Assembly (NCBI GenBank): GCA_007922195.1
Contig: ML682038.1
Coordinates: 1,631,436 to 1,695,435 of the forward strand
Length of the DNA: 64,000 nucleotides
Reading direction: 5' to 3'
From: Podocnemis expansa
Lineage: Eukaryota > Chordata > Testudines > Podocnemididae
Part shown: piece after piece, positions 10,853-21,540 of the stretch
How the letters are laid out: each line of letters opens with the position of its first letter
How positions within the stretch are numbered: position 1 is the stretch's first letter
Notes under the pieces: model-generated
Told to the model about the DNA's origin: nothing
Databases searched by the model: none
Seen by the model: the letters and a program-made list of their open reading frames with translations, nothing else
Position numbers and translations under genes: made by a program

Positions 10853-11242
10853 CAGGGAATAATTTGTATGAAAGATTCAATGCAAAGCAAAATAAGGGCC
10901 AAATCTTGTTTGCTTTATTCACAGAGACAGTCCCAGTGAAGTCACTGTGATATTTACGTATTTAAAGAGTAAATTTGGCCATGAAGTTGTGTTGATTTTA
11001 TTATACACAGAAGCATTCAGCAGTCAATAAATAAATTTTGAGGCACTCTATTCCTTCCTTAACATTACTAGTAGCTCTTCTTCATACTACCGCATATAAA
11101 AACTAAGAGCCAGATTCTCAGTCCACATCCCTTTATTCTGCTCAGGAAGTGTAAAGTCACAATGTAAAACAGACATAGCTGGCTGTATACCATTCAGTCA
11201 ATTCCAGCACATGTAGGATGTTTCAGGGGCAGAGTACCTAGT

Positions 11243-11484
11243 AAAAAAACATCAAGGAGTCATGTGGCAGTTTGAGACTAACAGATTAATTTTTCGCATG
11301 AGCTTTCGCAGGAGAAAATCCCACTTCCTCAGATGCTTTGAAGATGGGTGATCTTCAAAGCATCTGAGGAAGTGGGATTTTCTCCCACGAAAGCTCATGC
11401 GAAAAATAAATTTGTTAGTCTCAAACTGCCACACGACTCCTTGTTTTTTTGCTGGACTAGACTAACACGACTATCCCTTTGGAG
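11243..11484. mobile_element. Palindromic Penelope-like mini-element with 12-bp TSD
   Basis: Two PLE tails face head to head: a reversed copy (11243-11344) and a forward copy (11348-11484), forming a near-perfect hairpin of about 100 bp per arm. AGAGTACCTAGT occurs at 11231-11242 and again at 11485-11496, so the palindrome inserted as one unit. The left arm starts at the A-run, whereas the right arm carries about 35 extra bases ending in CTATCCCTTTGG, the same asymmetry as in the other PLE insertions here. No protein is encoded. Confidence 0.8.
11364..11400 (+). ncRNA. Hammerhead-ribozyme-like core in PLE tail
   Basis: CTGAGGA (11364-11370), one extra A, a 5-bp stem GTGGG/CCCAC with a 7-base loop, GAAA (11389-11392), then GC-TCAT-GC. 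This matches the CUGANGA...GAAA layout of hammerheads, which are known in Penelope-like elements. It departs from consensus by the extra A before stem II, and the base after the last GC is G rather than the U needed at the cleavage site. Likely a decayed relic. A mirrored copy lies at 11290-11335. Confidence 0.45.
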
Positions 11485-11503
11485 AGAGTACCTAGTGTCA
11501 GTT

Positions 11504-11660
11504 TCCAAAGGGATAGCTCTGTTAGTCTAGTCCAGCAAAAAAAAACCAAGGAGTCGTGTGGCACTTACAGTAACAGATTTATTTTTTGCATGAGCTTTCA
11601 TGGGAGAAAATCCCACTTCCTCAGATGCTTCGAAGATGGGTGAACTTACAGAGCGGAATA
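11504..11660 (-). mobile_element. Third PLE tail, minus strand
   Basis: Starts with TCCAAAGGGATAGC, the reverse of the PLE 3' end, then an A-run, GGAGTCGTGTGGCAC and the hammerhead-like stem (CTGAGGA on the minus strand). It continues into the GAACTTACAGA segment that precedes the tail in longer copies. It is truncated after about 11660. Confidence 0.75.
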
Positions 11661-12143
11661 GTGCCCATTTAATTCTCAGCCGGGGGTTCAGCAATCTATA
11701 TAGGACTGCTGCAGTCAGCACTATCTTAGAATTGTTAGGCTCATGCTAACCACTCATGCTGCTCTGAATTATACTTTGTCTACCACTGTTCAGGATTAAA
11801 ATTCAGGGAGGTTTTTGGGCTTCGAGGCACCTTTTCTTCTAAAGACCAAACCCTAAATTTATCCCAGATGTAATTCTGTTACTTTGAGTGAAGTTGCACC
11901 AGAGATTAATTTGACTCTAATGTGTTAGTTGTCTGAAAGTATTAGCTGTCTGAAGGGGATAGATAAATTATTATATGATCAGATTATACTTTTTCTGACT
12001 GTATAGGAACATAAGTTCTTTGGGGCAGGATTTTTGTTTTCATATATGTTAATTGTTTATACCACTCCCCCAGTTTTGATTAGGAGCTTTGTGCACTTGC
12101 AACCTGCTAGGGTGGGCTCAAATTCACTCAATTGCCCCTCTCC

Positions 12144-12153
12144 NNNNNNNNNN
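12144..12153. other. Assembly gap (10 N)
   Basis: Ten N bases. The true length of missing sequence is unknown. Confidence 0.99.
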
Positions 12154-12589
12154 TAAGGATCCCTAAAAGAGATTGCACCTATTTAGGCACATGGGTTACA
12201 CACTCCCATAATATATATGAAAAGAAACGAGGATGATAATGATGAGACAATACGCCAAAACTGTAATATCAATAGGTGAGAGCCTACCCTATTTAGAATT
12301 AAAAAAATGGTGCAAGGAATTTAAAGCTCTCAGATTTCTCTCTTTTTCTTTCTGTCTATATCTGTCACCATAGTGTCTGAATGATTTCCAAAAGTGCAAA
12401 AGAAGTAATAAAGAATTTGCTTGTTGCTCTCCACTGCAGGATAAGCCATTTAATTTGCTTAAAGCCCTTAAAAAAATCTCAGCCAAGAATCTTTTGTAAT
12501 GCTTATAAGTATTTCCATGAACACACATCCCATCATGTGTTAACCCATTTATTTACTGGAGATTCCGAGTCTACTACCAGCACTCTGGC
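12154..12589. other. AT-rich sequence, nothing recognised
   Basis: No gene, repeat end or conserved motif that I can support. Confidence 0.4.
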
Positions 12590-12597
12590 TGCTAAGA

Positions 12598-12913
12598 CAG
12601 CGTTTCTCAGACTGTGTTCTGTGGAACACACTAGTGCTCCTCAGACATAATGAAGGTGTTCTCTCGACCCCTCCTTGTTGGAGGGACTGAGTAGGGTGGG
12701 GGAAGAAGCAATCTAATTCCCCTGCTACTGTAAAGCTTCCAGGCATGTGGCTATGGATGTTGCCACACATCTGGAAGCTTTGCTTCATCTGAGGCATTTT
12801 AAATCTCCTGCCACTGTTACCAGCTTTTTCAGGACTGTTTTCATCAGGTGTTCCACATAAAGTAATTAATATCTTTAGGTGTCCTCCAGCCCAGTAAAGG
12901 TTGAGAAACATTG
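12598..12913. mobile_element. hAT-type MITE
   Basis: Ends CAGCGTTTCTCAGACTG and, inverted, CAATGTTTCTCAACCTT. The flanking 8-mers TGCTAAGA (12590-12597) and TGCTAGGA (12914-12921) match at seven of eight positions, the target-duplication length of hAT elements. 316 bp, no transposase. Confidence 0.82.
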
Positions 12914-12921
12914 TGCTAGGA

Positions 12922-13830
12922 GAAGCTGGTGCTAGAGGACGAGAGGGATTTATATTTACACCACCATCACAATTCAGTAAAATAGATTCAGAAGTGAGAT
13001 TAATTTTACCAGAAACAGTTAACTATGGAACATTTCCTCATATGTGATCAAAATAACCATTTTTTTAAAACAGGCTTTCTTTTGTAAATCTGAACCAGAA
13101 TAACCAAAACTAAAGAACACACGTATCTTCCTATAAATTGTATCCAAAATCTGATCTTGCATGACTTAGTAGGATGTGCAAATGGATGCCCTAATGGGTA
13201 TCATTGTAAAAAGTAACAATCAGAACAATTTATATTTTCTCCTTTTTGTATTCATGGTGTTATTGAAAAATAGGAATTGTTTCAGGAAGTAGGTGTAGTT
13301 GGGACACTAAAGGAAGAATGCTTCAAAGAAAAGGGCCCTAACTTTAGTCTATACCAGTATCAATTGACTACTTAGGAGAAAAGAGGAAGAAGCAGTCTTC
13401 TGCATTTAAAACTGATTCTGATTTTTACCCTAGAATAGAGATGCAATTCTGGTTCCTTCAGAAGCACCTCAGGCCCGGAAAAAGACCTGGGGCTTGGGCA
13501 CTGGGCTCTGGGGCTTATGCGCTTTAAGTGCACCGCCGCTGCAGCCGCTGCCATGGCAGACCCAGGGCTCTGGCACCAGGACTTGGGGCTTGAGCCCTGT
13601 AAGCCTAGCACCAGCAATGCCCCTGGGTTCCTTGTATGTTTGGAAAATTTTCAAAAATCAAATTAGGGTTTCTACTTTGGACCCATAAGCATTGGATCAT
13701 TCTTAAAGCAACAAGCTTAACATACCCATTTGGTATGATTTGAAGAAGAAATACTGTATTTGACATTGCTGCCTCATTAAATAAACCTGATTTCAGTGGC
13801 TTATGGTCAAAGAGCTGAAACAGTATGATA
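12922..13830. other. Mostly unassigned; GC-rich block at 13470-13640
   Basis: AT-rich except for a GC-rich insert at 13470-13640 with GGGGCTT-type repeats. No gene is supported; overlapping open frames on both strands of the GC block look compositional. Confidence 0.4.
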
Positions 13831-13922
13831 AAGTGGAATTTTCTCCCACAAAAGTTCATGCAATAAATATATTTGTTAGTCTTTAAGTGCCACAGGACTC
13901 GTTGTTTGTTTGTTTGTTTTAG
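13831..13922 (+). mobile_element. PLE tail fragment
   Basis: GGAATTTTCTCCCACAAAAG then TTTGTTAGTC and GTGCCACAGGACTCGTTG, the forward PLE tail without its 3' terminal 30 bases. Confidence 0.7.
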
Positions 13923-14350
13923 TATACTGTGTGAGGCTCTATTCAGGACTGCATCACTCTATCACTCAGTAATATGCAGGAAATAAATTGAGCAGCTCCT
14001 CATACTATATTCCAGTAATCAAAACATTAAAAAATTTCTAAAAGGAAAAAAATATTAATAAAAGAATGTGCTCATTGTGACGCTGCAGGCCAGATGCCAG
14101 CTCTTGCCAAGGCTGCAGGCATTAGCTAAGAACAGACAAACACATAGCTGAAGACCAGACCAATTCATTTACAGGTGTTAGGGTTACTCAAAATAGTTAT
14201 TTTATAAGACCCTGTTTAGTGTTTAGACTATAGAACATTTGTAAATTACTGCATGCATTAATCGTATTTCTAACTTCTAAATTCCATGCTATAATATGTA
14301 AATTCTGCTTTATAATCTTGAAAATGTTTCCTCTAAACTTGTGAAACCAA
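13923..14350. other. Unassigned AT-rich sequence
   Basis: No supported feature. TGTGACGCTGCAGG at about 14077 might be an LTR start, but no partner end was found. Confidence 0.3.
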
Positions 14351-14426
14351 ATAGGAATAGCTCCAGAGGGGTAGCTGCATTAGACTATGCCTGCAATACA
14401 GAGTTCTGCAAAAAAACAACAAGGAG

Positions 14427-14846
14427 TTGTGTGGCAACTACAGATTTAACAACAGAAGCATTGAAGCAGGCACACACCCCTGCAACAAACCATGCTGCCA
14501 AGTCTGCCCACATATCTGCACAACAGATACCATCATAGGCCCTAATCAAGCCTGCTACTCCTTCAAAGGCTCATTTACCTGCTCATCTACTAATGTGGTC
14601 TATGCCATCATGTGCAAGAAATGCCCCAACACCTTATATATTGGACAAATAGGATGATTGCTGCGTAAAAGGATGAATGAACACAGAGCTGATATCAGAA
14701 ATCACAGAACAAAGAAACCAGTTGCTTAGCACTCCCATCTTTCTAATCACTCGATGAATGATTTGTTAATGACTGTCGTCAGGGATGTGGTTGGGACATC
14801 AAGACTTCAAAGAGAAACAGCTGAACTCGAATTAATATTAATATAA
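14427..14846 (+). pseudogene. PLE C-terminal GIY-YIG endonuclease remnant
   Basis: One frame of about 140 codons with stops at 14655-14657 and 14727-14729 and a terminal TAA at 14844-14846. A Cys-rich linker (PCNKPCCQVCPHIC) is followed by SSTNVVYAIMCKKC, LYIGQ and, after the first stop, an RMNEHRADI segment. Together these give the GIY-like, YIG-like and Arg/His helix motifs of the PLE endonuclease. The domain nicks target DNA in intact elements (family knowledge). The linker and nuclease order agrees with the minus-strand copy at 22300-22893. The stops make it inactive. Confidence 0.83.
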
Positions 14847-15041
14847 ATTCTGTGAAAACAGGACTTAATCGAGACTATGGGTTCTTTTCCCATTACAAAA
14901 GGTAATTTGACTTCAGGCTTTCCAGGGTTTGAACCTAACAACTGCTCTGATTTGCTGTTACTGTATGACCTGATCCTATGTTTTACACCCCCTTGCATTT
15001 AGTTTCATTCCATTCTGTAAGTTCACCCATCTTCAAAGCAT

Positions 15042-15078
15042 CTGAGGAAGTGGGATTTTCTCCCACGAAAGCTCATGC
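15042..15078 (+). ncRNA. Hammerhead-ribozyme-like core, forward PLE tail
   Basis: CTGAGGA (15042-15048), the GTGGG/CCCAC stem, GAAA (15067-15070) and GC-TCAT-GC (15071-15078). Same core and same departures from consensus as at 11364-11400. Confidence 0.45.
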
Positions 15079-15574
15079 GAAAAATAAATCTGTTAGTCTC
15101 AAAGTGCCACATGACCCCTTGTTGTTTTTTTGCTGGACTAGACTAAAACGCCTATCCCTTTGGAAATTGACATGATACAGAGTTCTGCCAGAAAATTTTT
15201 GCTGGCAGATGGCCACCACTATAATTATAGCAGCGGGTGGTGTCCACACAGCCACCCTTTTGTCAGTGGAGTGTGTCCTCACTAGGACCGCTTCCAGTGA
15301 CAGAAGAGGCAGTGTGGTGGAGGTGAAAAGTCAACCTCTCAGCTCCCTGAAGGGAGCACACAGGCTCCTTGCTGTGCCCTCCCCCCTTTCTGAGGACCCA
15401 GGCACTGTGCTTAGGGCCCCCAGCAGCCCCACTGCCTCTGCAACCTGGGAGCCCAATGCCTGCTTCCTATGCTGGCAGGGACCAGGAGGCCCTGTGGCAT
15501 AAGAAGTGGCCTCTGGGGCTCTCAAGTCCCTGGTGTTATGTAGAATATTATATTCAGATAAAATTGAAATAACA

Positions 15575-15700
15575 TACATGACAGTGCTGTATTGTGTGCT
15601 TCATTAGACCCAAATGAAACCAGTCTAACATCTTTTCCTAACAGCTAAAGCAATCCCACCCATCTATCACTATTGCAACCTCAATCACCTCAGGTAACCC
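15575..15700 (+). repeat. Unclassified dispersed repeat (pair with 23722-23850)
   Basis: Wording such as TGTGTGCTT.ATTAG, CAGTCTAACA and CAATCACCT matches the inverse of 23722-23850. Family unknown; possibly an old LTR piece. Confidence 0.45.
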
Positions 15701-16439
15701 AAATTCCTCCCCTTCTAATGAAAATGCCCTCCCCATCTTGAAAAGAGTAAACACTAAACTGAGAGATGAGGGTAGACTGCCTCAGTTCTGGGTGAAGCCC
15801 TGGGGAATTATTCTGCCCCATGATGGGCAGGGGCATTGCTACCATGGCGCTGAGGGGGCATCGGTCCCCTAGACCCTCATGTTCAGTCCCCACTAATTTT
15901 TGGCCAGCAGGCACAGACACAGAGATTCTGCTTGCTTGAACTCAGAGGCAGGGCCGGTGCTACCCGGTAAGCCAGGTAAGCACTGCAGGGGTGCGGCAAC
16001 ATTTGAGGGGAGCCAAAAGGGGACAGTGCTGTTGCGCTGTCCTGATAACATCACTCATCTGCACCGGCATCGTTGTGCTGTGGAGGAGCGCCACAAATCC
16101 TAGCACCGTTCCTGCTCAGATGCTGCTCCACCCTAGACCATGCAGCTGAGTCATATAAGCCAGGGCAGCAGCAGAGAGGGAACTTTAAATCCCTCTGTAG
16201 TCAGACACTGTCTGCAAGTGACTGACTCCCACTCTCCAGTCCTGGACCAGCTATGGGTAAGTAGTACCGCTGTACTCTCTCTCTCTGTATATGTGTGGGG
16301 GCAGGATGGGGAGGGGAAGGGGAAGCTGTAAGTCCCAGGGGGATCATACCTGGGACTTGTGGGGGCTGTGTGGGGGATAGATGGGGGATCAGCCCCTCTG
16401 GGCCTTGGTCAGGCCAGTAGGGGGATCAGGTCAGGTGGT

Positions 16440-16960
16440 GGGGCTGGGTGCAGGATCAGCCCCTCCCAGGGTCAGGCTGGTGGAGGGACTGCAGGCAGAG
16501 TTCCACGCCCAAGCCCAGGTGGCATGGCTCAGGGGTCTGTAGACAGCTCTCCCCTCCAAACTCAGGGAGCTGTGAGGAAGCTCCCTCCACCCAAGCCCAG
16601 GTAGCACAGAAAAGGGCACTGTGGGTGGCTCTCCCCCCAGACCCAGGTGGTGGAGCCCAGGGGCTGTAAGCAGCTCCCATCCACAAGCCCAGGTGGTGCA
16701 GCATGGGGGGCTTCAGATGGCTCCCACCTCTAAGCCCCAGCGCTGCAGCCTGGAGACTGCAGGCAGCTCCACCCACCAAGCCCAGGTGGCGGATCCCAGC
16801 GGCTGTGTGTGGCTCCCCCCCAAAGCTAAGGCAGTGCAGCCTGAGGGCTGGATCGGGCCCAGGCTGCCTGCTGCTGGCTGACAGTGGCATGAGCCAGATT
16901 GTGCCCTGGCTGCCTGCTACTGGCTGGCAGCAGCAGGAGCCAGATCCGGGCCAGGATGCT
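16440..16960. repeat. GC-rich minisatellite-like block
   Basis: About seven diverged units of roughly 55-60 bp with the shared core AAGCCCAGGTGG and GGGGCTGTAAGCAGCTCCC. Open frames exist on both strands, as expected from composition rather than genes. Confidence 0.65.
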
Positions 16961-17059
16961 GGCCAGAGATGGCCAGTCCAGCTCCCCAATCAGGCCCTGG
17001 AGTCAGTGAGACTGCACATCAGGGGGCAGGGTGATGCCTCTGATGACGTGGGGAGGGGA

Positions 17060-17600
17060 GGTTGCCACTAACTAACAATCCAGCCAAGTAGGAGGCCTTC
17101 TTTCTCTAGGTGTATTGTGGTGAACTTCTGGTATGCTTGCAGTGAAAGGTGGTATTGGTGGCATTGTGGCCACAGTTACCAGAGAAGTAGCTGAAGCTGG
17201 AAAGGATGTTATATTCCATCAGATTGGGGAGGAGGCCACGGTGTTGGAGAGGTGGCTGGAGCAGGAGAGACACAAACAGCTGACTTGTGACTTGATGGCT
17301 CATCACCCGTAGGGGTGAGGCCAAGTAGGTCAGAAAGAGATGTATTCTCGGGACATGTAGGACTGGGCAGTGACTTGTCTATATGCCACTACTAAGCAAG
17401 ATCACCCACCTTCTGAACAGAGTAGGAAATAGGTCCTGTCTGGGTGATGACCATAGCTGGGACCTATTTAGCTCCCAAAACATAGTTTGGAGCTACAACA
17501 GGCTGTCCAAGAGTGAAAGGTCGGTCCTTTGTATGAGGGGACTGATAGTCCCTTACTGAAACTGAATGGGCCTTTTTGATTGACCACTCCATCCAGGAAG
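17060..17600 (-). pseudogene. Ty3/gypsy integrase C-terminal remnant
   Basis: Minus-strand translation gives a segment with RPFTLGQPV, VPAMVITQTGPISYSV and WHIDKS, matching the C-terminal GPY/F module that follows the integrase core in gypsy elements. RRPPTWLAG near the end is the kind of tail seen in these polyproteins. Stops occur after AK (about 17464) and in the WHIDK stretch. The gypsy LTR at 17680-19405 lies immediately upstream on the same strand, separating it from the integrase core fragment at 21540-21876. Confidence 0.68.
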
Positions 17601-17698
17601 CAGGACCCTGAAACAGGCAGCCCCAGGGCCAGTGGGAGAGGCCAGTGTTCCAGGGTGGTCTGATTGACTGGGTGCACAATGTGACCCAGGCCTCCTGG

Positions 17699-17935
17699 CA
17701 GGGCCAGCTCAACCCATAAGCAAATGAGGCCCTGGCTCTGGGTGTCATTTACCTACAGGCAGCTGCAGTGCTGCACCAGGGGCGAAGCAGGCTGGCCAAG
17801 GGTAGGGGGGAAATAGTGAAGCCCAGCCTCTGGGCTGACCTGCACCGCCCCTGGGCTGTCTGTTCCCCACCCTAGGGGCAGGGTGAGATGGGCTGGACTG
17901 GCAGCTGGGTTCCAAAGCCCCTTGAGCCGGCCCTG
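17699..17935. mobile_element. hAT-type MITE inside LTR A
   Basis: Ends CAGGGCCAGCTCAA and TTGAGCCGGCCCTG. Flanking 8-mers CCTCCTGG (17691-17698) and CCTCTTGG (17936-17943). LTR copies B and C show the uninterrupted site CCTCCTGGGATAACC, an empty-site proof of insertion. Confidence 0.9.
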
Positions 17936-18787
17936 CCTCTTGGGATAACCTCCTGAATGTACAAAAATCAGGGCAAGCTGCAAAACTGGGACCCAGACTC
18001 CCACAAAACTGACAGGTGGTACTTAAACCAGTCTCCCAGTCAGTAACAAAACATGTTTCTGATTCCCCCCACCAGTCATCACAAAGTATAACAAAATAGA
18101 AACTGCCCCCTTTATTGCACATCAGTTCCACCAGCCCCCACTTAGCCACTGGGTCTCTTAAAGAAATAGGTTCTCCTAACCCCAAAGGGACAGCCCCTTA
18201 ATCAGAACAATACAGGTGTGGATCTAACCCAAAATGCCACACTGCCAGCCAATCCTTTAGTAACTGCGGCTAAAGTTTTAATATAAAAAGAAAAGGAACA
18301 AAATGAGAGATGTTAAAGGATCAAAGTGAATTACATACTTACAAATGATTTAGAGCCCATATAAAGCAAGTCCTTGAAGAATTTGGAGTTTGCAGGTTAG
18401 TCCATTTCCTCTGGTAGACACTCAGCACCTGGGCGAGTCTCAGTCCTTTGTTCAGTTGCAGGGGAATAGTTCCAGAGGCAGGTGTTGGTTATAGAATGGA
18501 GACTGAATTAAAAATGGAGTTGGGGCTGTTGCCTTTTATCATCTCTGGCTTTCCTCATGCTGTGTGGAGTTTTCTGCAAATCAAAATGGAGTTGAATCAC
18601 ATGGGCAAATCCTAGTGGCTCAACAGGTGTCTCCCTGCACCCACTATACCTGGGAGCTTCCTTAATGGGCCATTAAGTAAATAATGGTTTATAGACTTGA
18701 AAGTGTCCCAGAACACAGTAACTTGAAACACAAATAGAATAAACAAATTCCTAGCTTCTAATACAGATATGGTACCTTCATATAAAC

Positions 18788-19262
18788 CAGGGGAGGCCAA
18801 ACTTATGGAACTCAAGAGCCACACAAGTTGATTATAAAACCTTCAAGATCCACACTGAGGCATATAGCCATATACTTTTACCTACTCCAAAATTACTAAG
18901 TTTAAAATTCATTGCACACTTTAATTTTATCATAAAAAGAGGACAAATCTTGATCCTACTAATGTCAGATTCTAATAATTACTTAAGGTTATGATGAAAA
19001 CTAGGCCTATACAGTAAAAACTTAGCTGCTCCTCAATGTAGAAGACTGCAGTCTAGTGATGAGTTTTTTAAAATCCCAACCATGCCACACTTCTCCCTGC
19101 CATTCCCGACCATGCCGCGCCTCTCCCCACCATCCCAACCCCCTCCTGAGCTCCTAAGCTGGGGCTGCTTTCCTAAATTGATTTGCTGACGTTCTTCTGG
19201 GAGCCACAATTTTTCATTCAAGAGCCATGTGTGGCTCTCAAGCTGCAATTTGGCCACACCTG
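18788..19262. mobile_element. hAT-type element inside LTR A
   Basis: Ends CAGGGGAGGCCAAACTT and, inverted, CAGGTGTGGCCAAATTG. Flanking 8-mers ATATAAAC (18780-18787) and ATGTAAAC (19263-19270). 475 bp, no coding capacity. It shares its left 290 bp with the element starting at 45859. Confidence 0.85.
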
Positions 19263-19419
19263 ATGTAAACCATTGAATCATTCCTTGCTGATTACGACTT
19301 TCCATTGGTAGCAGACATGGCATTTTGCATGTGGATTATTGTGAATATGAAATATTAATACGAAAAATCATAATATACGATTCTTTATAGCTAGACAGCA
19401 TCACAGACAGGCCAGTGAG

Positions 19420-20181
19420 GGAGCCAGGAGAGTGCTTCCCTCCTGCCTCTGAACTAAAACTGCAGTCTGGACATGTCTGGGCAAGCCAGAGTGTGTGGGA
19501 TCCAACTAAGGAGGAAGCACTAAGCAGTCAGCAGCTAGGAACCAGAGAACCCAGGCAAGGGAGCTGGACTTAGCTGATTTGTACTGAGCAGACCCACAGT
19601 AGCTGAACCAGCAGAGAGCCAACTCACACTGAACACAGCAGACCTGGAGTCATCTGGAGCTGGGCGCAAGAGGCCCGAGAAGGAGCCAAAGAGCTGATCT
19701 ACACTGACCGACAGCAGCAGAACCAGGGGTGCTTGAGGAGCGTCCCAGACAGCCAAACAGAAGCAGAGCAGGGTGGGGAGCCAGGACTGGAGCTGTCTGG
19801 AGCTGAGTGTGGTGAGCAGCTGGGGAACAGTGAAAGGGGGACTGCCGCTGGTGCCCTAGAGCCTGGGAACATGTGGCCATTGACAGAATCTGTGTCTCTG
19901 AAACCTTGGATCACTGAAGTGCAGCCAGGCCTGGACAAAGGGTCTGCAATGTGTAAAACAGATTGTGAATGTCCTTTACTTCCCAGAGACACTGTGTGTG
20001 GTACCCCTGTGCCAGGGGACTTGTTTGGTGTTTAACCTTTCTCCTCTTTTCTTTATTTTTAAATTTGATTTTTGATTGCTGCTAGTTTAATAAATAGTAT
20101 TACTTTGAATTGCATGTGGTGATTGGTGGGCCAGGGAAGCGCCCAGAGCAGTCAGCATCCAAGAGTGGGGAGACCCTAGTC
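19420..20181 (+). repeat. LTR-like sequence (part 1), plus strand
   Basis: Contains a T-rich stretch and AATAAATAG (signal at 20089-20094) followed by wording that continues after the hAT insertion at 21277 (GCCCCTTCCCTGAATG). It looks like the R-U5 side of an LTR, but neither end could be fixed. Confidence 0.35.
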
Positions 20182-21276
20182 TAGGGGTCTCAAACTCAAA
20201 TCACCACGAGAGCTACGTGAGGACTAGGATATTGGCCCAAGGGCCGCATTACTGAAACTTCTTCATACAGCAGGGCCACCAGTTTATTTCATTAAAATTC
20301 AATTAAAATTAATTAATTGAATTCAAAGTGATTGTGAATAGAATTCATTAACTGAGTTAATTAATTAATTTTATGAATTTTTAATTTAAATTTATTTTTA
20401 GGAAGTTAAAATGATTTTTTAAAGTTTTTTTTTAAATGGGGAGAACGAAAGAAAAAAGGAAGGAAGAGAAAGAAAGAAAAAAAGAAGGAAGGAAGGAAAG
20501 AGAAGGAAGAGAAAGAGAAAGGGAAGGAAGGAAGAGAAAGAGAAAGAGAAAAAGAAGAAAGAGTAAAAAGAAAGAAGGAAATAAACAAAAAAGAAAGGAA
20601 GAGAAAGAAAGAAAAAAGAAAGAGAAGGAAGGAAGAGAAAAGAAATAAAGAGAAAAAAGAGATGGATTGAAAGGAATCAAAGAAAAAGAAAACAGAGATA
20701 AAAGAAAGAGAGATGGAAGGAGGGGAAAGAAAGAAAGAAAGAAAGAAAGAAAGGAAGAAAGAAAGAAAGAAAGCAGACCCAGGGGCTGGGTAATGGTCCT
20801 GACCCTGCTGGCAGCATGGCCTCACTCCCAGTCCATGGGGAGATGATCTGGGTCCCTGGGGGATGGAGCAGGCTGGCCCGCCATGCTCTCTTCCGATTGG
20901 CCTTGGACCCTGTCCCCCCAAGAGATGGCCCTACAGGCCTCTACCTGCAGCACAACTCCCAAGAAGTAGGCTCCACTTCCTCCCTGGCTGCCCTGCAGTG
21001 TGGCTGCCACTACTGAGGGCCCTGGGGGGAGTGGAGAGGATGGTGAGCCCTGGAAACACTGCCGATGGTGCCGAGCTAAACTCGGTCGGTGGCAGTACCC
21101 CGTGTGGGAGACAGGTGACTGCAGCTTGGCTGCTGGCTCCCAGCCAGTGGGGGTGTAGGCAGCTTGAAAAACCAGCAAGAGGTACAGAACCCCTAAATTC
21201 TGGCTCTTGTCATAGGCTACAGAAGGGAACTCCATGGACTGCATGCAGGCTGTGGGCCATGTGTTTGAGACCCCTG
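20182..21276. mobile_element. hAT-type element with embedded GA microsatellite
   Basis: Ends TAGGGGTCTCAAACTCAAA and, inverted, CAGGGGTCTCAAACACATG. Flanking 8-mers CCCTAGTC and CGCTAGCC match at six of eight. About 1.1 kb; the interior holds a long purine microsatellite and a GC-rich part but no transposase. Confidence 0.75.
20436..20773. repeat. Purine-rich GAAA/GGAA microsatellite
   Basis: About 340 bp almost purely of A and G on the plus strand, with GAAA, GGAA and GAGA units, ending in a clean (GAAA)n run at about 20728-20770. Confidence 0.95.
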
Positions 21277-21540
21277 CGCTAGCCCCTTCCCTGAATGATC
21301 ACAACAAGATTGGGGGTTGAGCCCTCAGGATCTCTGGGGCCAATCTTGTTGGGGTTACAGGAGCACCACCGTGCAGGAGAGTGGGAGAGAAGCCCTTGTG
21401 GTCAAGTAAGTCTCTGGGTAAAAGAAGTGGGAGCAAGGGCTCAGATCCTGTTGCTACCAAACTTCACCAGGATGGTGTACAAGCCAGGAAAGGTCCCCAC
21501 AATAGTGTGTACACCCTCCTGCAAACATTTGCTCTTGGTG
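21277..21540 (+). repeat. LTR-like sequence (part 2)
   Basis: Continuation of 19420-20181 across the hAT element. Contains CACAACAAGATTGGGGGTTG and GGGGCCAATCTTG. No coding content is supported. Confidence 0.3.

Larger units (their letters stand above)
14410..15174 (+). mobile_element. Penelope-like element, 5'-truncated, with inverted tail at 5' end
   Basis: ATACAGAGTTCTGC occurs at 14396-14409 and 15175-15188, a 14-bp target duplication. The 5' end starts at an A-run with an antisense copy of the tail (AACAAGGAGTTGTGTGG). The GIY-YIG coding remnant follows, then the forward tail ending CTATCCCTTTGG. Reverse transcriptase is missing. The 5' inverted tail piece matches the layout of the palindromic mini-elements. 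Confidence 0.85.
17680..19405 (-). repeat. Gypsy-family LTR copy A, carrying two hAT insertions
   Basis: Minus-strand ends TGTGATGCTGTC (at 19405) and GGGTCACA (at 17680) match copies B (44699-45706) and C (29587-30582). Removing the hAT elements at 17699-17935 and 18788-19262 leaves about 1 kb, the size of copy C. No purine tract or clear target duplication flanks it (CACAA versus GACAG), so its relation to the integrase fragments on either side is unresolved. Confidence 0.75.

Noticed and set aside
11364..15078. Fully active hammerhead ribozymes
   Set aside because: An extra A lies before stem II, the cleavage-site U is absent in the copies read, and helix I pairing is poor.
20406..20921. 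Open frames over the purine-rich block
   Set aside because: Products are almost only Lys/Glu/Arg or Ser/Phe/Leu; this is a GAAA microsatellite.
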